Assembly (NCBI GenBank): GCA_002429315.1
Contig: DIZC01000069.1
Coordinates: 8,560-17,404, forward strand
Direction of reading: 5' to 3'
Length of the DNA stretch: 8,845 bases
Source of the DNA: Alphaproteobacteria bacterium UBA6038
GTDB lineage: Bacteria > Pseudomonadota > Alphaproteobacteria > Micropepsales > Micropepsaceae
Shown here: piece after piece, positions 5,338-8,845 of the stretch
How the letters are laid out: each line of letters opens with the position of its first letter
How positions within the stretch are numbered: the stretch's first letter is position 1
Translations under genes and position numbers: made by a program
The notes under the pieces: generated by a model
Database searches by the model: none
What the model saw: only the letters and a program-made list of their open reading frames with translations
What the model was told of the DNA's origin: nothing

Positions 5338-6456
5338 ATGAGTGCCCATTCAAAGCACCGGTGCAGAACCCGCGTGGTTGTTGCGATGTCAGGCGGCGTG
5401 GATTCCTCCGTCGCTGCCGCGCTGATGGCGCGCGAGGGCTACGATGTGGTGGGGGTCACGCTGCAACTCTACGATCATGGCGCTGCGGTGAAGAAGAAGG
5501 GCGCCTGCTGCGCGGGGCAGGACATTCACGATGCCCGCCGTATCGCCGCACAGCTGTCCATCCGCCATTATGTGCTCGACTATGAGGAGCGGTTCAAAAA
5601 GGCGGTGATCGACGATTTTGCCGCCTCGTATGCACGCGGCGAAACGCCGATCCCCTGCGTGCGCTGCAATGAACGGGTAAAATTCGCCGATCTGCTGGCG
5701 CTGGCAAGGGATCTTGGCGCCGACGCGCTGGCGACGGGCCATTATGTGCGCCGGATCGAAGGCGCACACGGGCCTGAATTGCACGTGGCCGCGGATGCAA
5801 GCCGCGACCAGAGTTACTTCCTGTTCCGGACCACGCCCGAGCAGCTTGACTTCGTGCGCTTCCCTTTGGGCAGCATGCCGAAAGGTGAGGTACGCGCGCT
5901 CGCGCGCGAACTGGGCCTTGCCGTGGCGGACAAGCCGGACAGCCAGGACATTTGCTTCGTGCCGAACGGTGACTACGCCGCGGTCGTAAGGCGGCTTCGT
6001 CCCGATGCATCGAAGCCCGGCGATATCGTCGATCTGGGCGGCAAGGTGCTCGGACGCCATGATGGCGTCATCCATTTCACCGTGGGGCAGCGCAAGCGGC
6101 TCGGATTGCCTGGAACGAGCGGACCCCTGTTCGTCGTGAAGCTCGACGCCGAGGGTGCGCGCGTGATTGTCGGCCCGCGGGAAGCGCTTCGCTCGACAAC
6201 CATCCCGCTGCGCGACGTAAACTGGCTTATTCCGGCATCGCAAGCGGTCGAGTGCGCCGTCAAGGTGCGTTCGACGCGGCCGCCGGTTGCTGCACGAGTC
6301 ACGCCGGCCGCGGGGGCGCGCGCGACGGTGGAGATTGCCGCGGGCGAAGAGGCCGTCGCACCGGGTCAGGCTTGCGTGTTCTACGATGCGAACGGAACGC
6401 GCGTGCTAGGCGGCGGCTGGATCGACGCCTCCGAGCGGGCGCGCGCCGCGGCCTAA
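5338..6456 (+). CDS. mnmA: tRNA-specific 2-thiouridylase MnmA
   Basis: This cytoplasmic enzyme (also called TrmU) adenylates and then thiolates U34 of tRNA-Lys, -Glu and -Gln, taking sulfur from a persulfide relay. The product has 372 residues, normal for the family. The PP-loop SGGVDSS is at 18-24. The catalytic cysteines are Cys107 in PIPCVRCNERVKF (the usual NPC is IPC here) and Cys206 in PDSQDICFVPNGDY, 99 residues apart. ATGHYVRR (132-139) and DQSYFLF (157-163) are also typical. The central and C-terminal beta-barrel follow, with GVIHFTVGQRKRLG and near the end PGQACVFYD and VLGGGWI. A TTG 12 codons upstream would extend the frame, but it coincides with the -35 hexamer. ATG 5338 lies at the predicted transcription start, so I prefer it. 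It is divergent from sciP. The gene is complete and identification is certain. Confidence 0.97.
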   Translation: MSAHSKHRCRTRVVVAMSGGVDSSVAAALMAREGYDVVGVTLQLYDHGAAVKKKGACCAGQDIHDARRIAAQLSIRHYVLDYEERFKKAVIDDFAASYARGETPIPCVRCNERVKFADLLALARDLGADALATGHYVRRIEGAHGPELHVAADASRDQSYFLFRTTPEQLDFVRFPLGSMPKGEVRALARELGLAVADKPDSQDICFVPNGDYAAVVRRLRPDASKPGDIVDLGGKVLGRHDGVIHFTVGQRKRLGLPGTSGPLFVVKLDAEGARVIVGPREALRSTTIPLRDVNWLIPASQAVECAVKVRSTRPPVAARVTPAAGARATVEIAAGEEAVAPGQACVFYDANGTRVLGGGWIDASERARAAA

Positions 6457-6509
6457 AAAAACCAGCAAAACCGTGGAAGAGACGGGCCTCGGAGGCGCGG
6501 TCGGTTGCC

Positions 6510-6538
6510 TTGACGGGCGTGGGACTACCCCTTACATC
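6510..6538 (+). promoter_or_regulatory. Promoter of tRNA-Met with GC-rich discriminator
   Basis: TTGACG (6510-6515) is followed after 17 nt by TACATC (6533-6538); TTACAT one base earlier is an alternative -10. The next bases, CCGCGCC, are all G/C, the discriminator type of stable-RNA promoters under stringent control. The predicted start near 6545 lies about 14 nt before the mature tRNA 5' end. Confidence 0.5.
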
Positions 6539-6558
6539 CCGCGCCTTGTCCGGCATTG

Positions 6559-6633
6559 GGCAGCGTAGCTCAGTGGTAGAGCAGGGGAATCATAATCCCT
6601 TGGTCGGGGGTTCAAATCCCTCCGCTGCTACCA
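6559..6633 (+). tRNA. tRNA-Met (CAU anticodon), CCA encoded
   Basis: A full cloverleaf is visible in 75 nt. The acceptor is GGCAGCG (6559-6565) with CGCTGCT (6623-6629), including a G-U first pair. The D arm is GCTC...GAGC with a short loop. The anticodon stem GGGGA/TCCCT holds the loop ATCATAA with anticodon CAT at 6591-6593. The T arm is GGGGG-TTCAAAT-CCCTC (6606-6622), followed by discriminator A and CCA (6631-6633). CAU could be elongator Met, initiator Met or lysidine-modified Ile2. The G-U pair at 1-72 and the ATCATAA loop look most like alphaproteobacterial elongator tRNA-Met. A tRNA-Ile2 is less likely but is not excluded by sequence alone. Confidence 0.95.
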
Positions 6634-6666
6634 GCCGGTGCGCGAGCCAGGGAGGCACGACAGGCG

Positions 6667-7986
6667 TTGGCGAAAGGCGCGACAAAGGCCGCTCCCGAGA
6701 GCTTGAGCTTTCCCACCATCGACGACGTGCGCGCGGCGGCCGAAATCATCCGTGGCGCGGTGGAGCGCACGCCAACGCACCATTCGCGCACGCTGTCGCA
6801 GATCGCCGGCTGCGATATCTACCTGAAATTCGAAAACCTCCAGTTCACCGCCTCGTTCAAGGAGCGCGGCGCCTACAACAAACTGTCGTCGCTCACACCC
6901 GAGCAGCGCAGACGCGGCGTGGCGGCGATGAGCGCCGGCAACCATGCCCAAGGTGTCGCGTATCACGCCGGGCGGCTCGGTATTCCTGCTACCATCGTCA
7001 TGCCGGAAGGCACGCCGTTCACCAAGGTGAAGCACACCAAGAGCTTCGGCGCGCGTGTCATCTTGGATGGCATTACACTCGGTCAGGCTTTCGATCGCGC
7101 GCGAAAAATTGCTGCCGCCGAAGGACTCACCTTCGTTCATCCCTACGACGATCCGAAGATCATCGCGGGCCAGGGCACCGTTGCGCTGGAGCTGCTGGAA
7201 GACGCGCCGGACATAGACACCATCGTCGCTCCGATCGGCGGCGGTGGGCTGATCTCGGGCATTGCCATCGCCGCCAAAGCGCTAAAGCCCGATATCGAAA
7301 TCTACGGCGTGGAAGCCAAACTGTATCCCTCGATGTACGATGCGGTGAAGCACGCAGATCTTCCCTGCGCCGGACAGACGATCGCCGAAGGCATCGCGGT
7401 CAAGGAGCCTGGAAAGCTCGGCCGGGAAATCATCGGGGCGCTGGTGAAGGACATTCTGCTCGTGCGCGAGGACGAGATCGAATGCGCCATCGCAACGCTG
7501 CTGGAAATTGAAAAAACGGTGGTGGAAGGCGCAGGCGCCGCGGGTTATGCGGCGGTCGCTGCCAATCCGGACATCTTCATGGGCCGGAAGGTGGCCATTG
7601 TGCTGTCCGGCGGGAACATCGACATGCGGCTGCTGTCGAACGTGATCCTGCGCGAACTGTCGCGGGAGGGACGCATTCTGTCGCTGGTGATCGAAATCGA
7701 AGACCGGCCGGGCCTGCTTGCGAGGATCGCCACGTTGGTGGGCGAAGCCGGCGGCAATATTCTCGAAGTCTCGCACAACCGCATGATGACGGACATGAGC
7801 GCCAAGTCCGCAGATCTCGGCATGGTGATTGAGGCGCGGGACTCCGCTCACGCCGCGGAGATCCGCAGATCGCTCGAGGACGCCGGTTTCGTGCTGCGCG
7901 CCCCGCACATCGCTCAACGGCTGCCGCCGATGCGGCGCTTCTTTGCGACCGGCACCGATCCGGCGGCGGGAGAACGCGGCCCATGA
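6667..7986 (+). CDS. ilvA: Threonine ammonia-lyase (threonine dehydratase), PLP enzyme with one ACT domain
   Basis: The enzyme converts L-threonine to 2-oxobutanoate and ammonia, the entry step to isoleucine. The product has 439 residues. A fold-type II PLP domain spans about 15-325: Schiff-base lysine Lys65 in SFKERGAYNKL, the substrate loop SAGNHAQG (89-96), the phosphate-binding glycine loop GGGGLISG (191-198) and SGGN (314-317) near its end. A single ACT-like domain follows (about 337-412, EDRPGLLARIATLVGEAGG). This is the short-regulator architecture (TIGR01127 type) rather than the two-ACT E. coli IlvA. Biosynthetic and catabolic (TdcB-like) roles cannot be told apart here. The start is TTG at 6667, with AGGGAGG 11 nt upstream, a rather long spacing; no ATG occurs in frame before residue 88, inside the catalytic domain. 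It begins 33 bp after the tRNA and overlaps purE by ATGA. The tail after residue 413 is poorly conserved. Confidence 0.92.
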   Translation: MAKGATKAAPESLSFPTIDDVRAAAEIIRGAVERTPTHHSRTLSQIAGCDIYLKFENLQFTASFKERGAYNKLSSLTPEQRRRGVAAMSAGNHAQGVAYHAGRLGIPATIVMPEGTPFTKVKHTKSFGARVILDGITLGQAFDRARKIAAAEGLTFVHPYDDPKIIAGQGTVALELLEDAPDIDTIVAPIGGGGLISGIAIAAKALKPDIEIYGVEAKLYPSMYDAVKHADLPCAGQTIAEGIAVKEPGKLGREIIGALVKDILLVREDEIECAIATLLEIEKTVVEGAGAAGYAAVAANPDIFMGRKVAIVLSGGNIDMRLLSNVILRELSREGRILSLVIEIEDRPGLLARIATLVGEAGGNILEVSHNRMMTDMSAKSADLGMVIEARDSAHAAEIRRSLEDAGFVLRAPHIAQRLPPMRRFFATGTDPAAGERGP

Positions 7987-8465
7987 CGGCTTCGGTCGGC
8001 ATCATCATGGGCAGCGAATCCGACTGGCCAACGCTCAAGGCGGCCGCCGAGATTCTCGATCGGCTTGGCGTCGGCTATGAATCGCGCATCGTCTCAGCCC
8101 ACCGCACGCCCGACCGCCTCTATTCGTATGCCAAGGCTGCAGCCGGACGCGGCCTGAAGGTCATCATTGCGGCGGCGGGCGGCGCTGCGCACCTGCCCGG
8201 AATGGCGGCGTCGATGACCACACTGCCGGTGTTGGGGGTGCCGATCGAGACCAAGGCGCTCAAAGGCATGGACAGCCTGCTGTCGATCGTCCAGATGCCC
8301 GGCGGGGTTCCGGTAGCAACGTTTGCGATCGGAGAAGCCGGCGCCAAGAATGCCGCGCTGCACGCCGTGGCCGTTCTCGCCCTCGCCGATGCAAAGCTCG
8401 CCCAGCGGCTGATGGACTGGCGCAAGCAGCAGACGGACTCCGTCGCCGAAATCCCGTCGCAATGA
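7983..8465 (+). CDS. purE: N5-carboxyaminoimidazole ribonucleotide mutase PurE (class I)
   Basis: PurE converts N5-CAIR to CAIR in purine synthesis, after PurK. The product has 160 residues, the normal class I size. Active-site blocks are all present: MGSESDWPTL (9-18), SRIVSAHRTPDR (34-45, catalytic His40), AAAGGAAHLPGM (63-74) and SIVQMPGGVPVAT (101-113). Its ATG overlaps the ilvA stop, and its stop overlaps the purK ATG, both as ATGA, indicating coupled translation. Pairing with PurK supports the two-step bacterial route rather than the eukaryote-like single-step carboxylase. Confidence 0.98.
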   Translation: MTASVGIIMGSESDWPTLKAAAEILDRLGVGYESRIVSAHRTPDRLYSYAKAAAGRGLKVIIAAAGGAAHLPGMAASMTTLPVLGVPIETKALKGMDSLLSIVQMPGGVPVATFAIGEAGAKNAALHAVAVLALADAKLAQRLMDWRKQQTDSVAEIPSQ

Positions 8466-8845
8466 ACGAAGCAAAGACGCTGTCCGCTCCTGTTCCACCG
8501 GGAGGGACGATCGGGATTTTGGGCGGCGGCCAATTGGGACGCATGCTCGCGCTCGCCGCCGCGCGTCTGGGACTGAACGCGCACATCTTCTCCGATGAGA
8601 AGGACGCGCCGGCTTTTCAGGTGAGCGCCGCGCAGACGTTTGCATCCTACCGCAATGCGGAGGCCCTTAAGGCGTTTGCCGCTACCTGCGAAGCCGTCAC
8701 TTTCGAGTTCGAGAACGTGCCGGCCGACACGGTCGCGCTGCTGTCCCAATTGAAGCCCGCCAATCCGAATGCCATCTCCCTGGCGACCGCGCAGGAGCGC
8801 TTCGAGGAAAAATCGTTTCTCTCCGGGCTCGGACTGCCGACACCG
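8462..8845 (+). CDS. purK: N5-carboxyaminoimidazole ribonucleotide synthase PurK (partial, 5' part)
   Basis: The first 128 codons are present and the rest lies beyond the window. PurK uses ATP and bicarbonate to convert AIR to N5-CAIR, the substrate of PurE. After a short extension (MNEAKTLSAPVPPGG) comes the ATP-grasp N-terminal domain with IGILGGGQLGRMLALAAARLG (17-37), HIFSDEKDAPAFQVSA and the typical TFEFENVP (79-86). The visible end, QERFEEKSFLSGLGLPTP, is the family's QDR..EK.FL...G.PT block leading into the ATP-grasp core. The ATG at 8462 overlaps the purE stop by 4 bp. No defect is seen in the visible part. Confidence 0.95.
   Translation, partial: MNEAKTLSAPVPPGGTIGILGGGQLGRMLALAAARLGLNAHIFSDEKDAPAFQVSAAQTFASYRNAEALKAFAATCEAVTFEFENVPADTVALLSQLKPANPNAISLATAQERFEEKSFLSGLGLPTP

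Noticed and set aside
5389..6243. 284-codon minus-strand frame opposite mnmA
   Set aside because: Antisense to conserved MnmA catalytic motifs, with no domain of its own.
6436..6475. GC-rich end of mnmA followed by an A-run as a terminator
   Set aside because: The run after the GC-rich stretch is A on the plus strand, the wrong orientation for a plus-strand intrinsic terminator, and nothing on the minus strand ends here.
6252..7511. 419-codon plus frame crossing the mnmA end, the tRNA and ilvA
   Set aside because: It runs through a tRNA gene and out of frame through two well-identified genes; an Arg-rich shadow.

Overview
The window is high-GC chromosomal DNA from an alphaproteobacterium. 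The best lineage marker is a SciP (DUF1153) gene, a family tied to the CtrA cell-cycle circuit of Caulobacter-like and related Alphaproteobacteria. I cannot name a genus. No insertion sequence, phage gene or CRISPR array is visible, and the genes are tightly packed with several 4-bp ATGA overlaps.

Left half, minus strand, in transcription order: sciP (4898 to 4620), then a 311-bp stretch, then flhF (4308 to 3244), flhG (3247 to 2459), lemA (2420 to 1866) and a DUF2207 membrane-protein gene (1869 past position 1). The 311-bp stretch holds a candidate CtrA box, a good ribosome site, and a TTG-started 49-codon frame. The first ~22 codons of that frame read like the N-terminus of the flagellar MS-ring protein FliF. 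The frame then loses the resemblance and stops in a TGATG junction with the flhF start. From general knowledge, sciP lies near the fliF operon in Caulobacter-type genomes. My inference is that a deletion removed the genes between the start of fliF and flhF, leaving the old flagellar promoter to drive flhF-flhG-lemA-DUF2207. FlhF has lost key GTP-site residues and FlhG lacks the usual N-terminal activator motif, which fits a decayed or repurposed flagellar module.

Middle (4899-5337): no intact gene. It holds a likely sciP promoter, a perfect 12-bp hairpin, and on the minus strand a short frame resembling the C-terminal helix of flagellar hook/rod proteins. A sigma70-like promoter abuts the mnmA start so closely that the mRNA is probably leaderless.

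Right half, plus strand: mnmA (tRNA 2-thiouridine synthesis), a tRNA-Met(CAU) with its own promoter, then ilvA-type threonine ammonia-lyase, purE and purK (cut by the window end). The last three are joined by ATGA overlaps. No terminator is visible between the tRNA and ilvA, so tRNA, threonine/isoleucine metabolism and purine synthesis genes may share a transcript.

The housekeeping genes are ordinary. The part worth attention is 4308-5156, which looks like the scar of a flagellar gene cluster around its own cell-cycle regulator.
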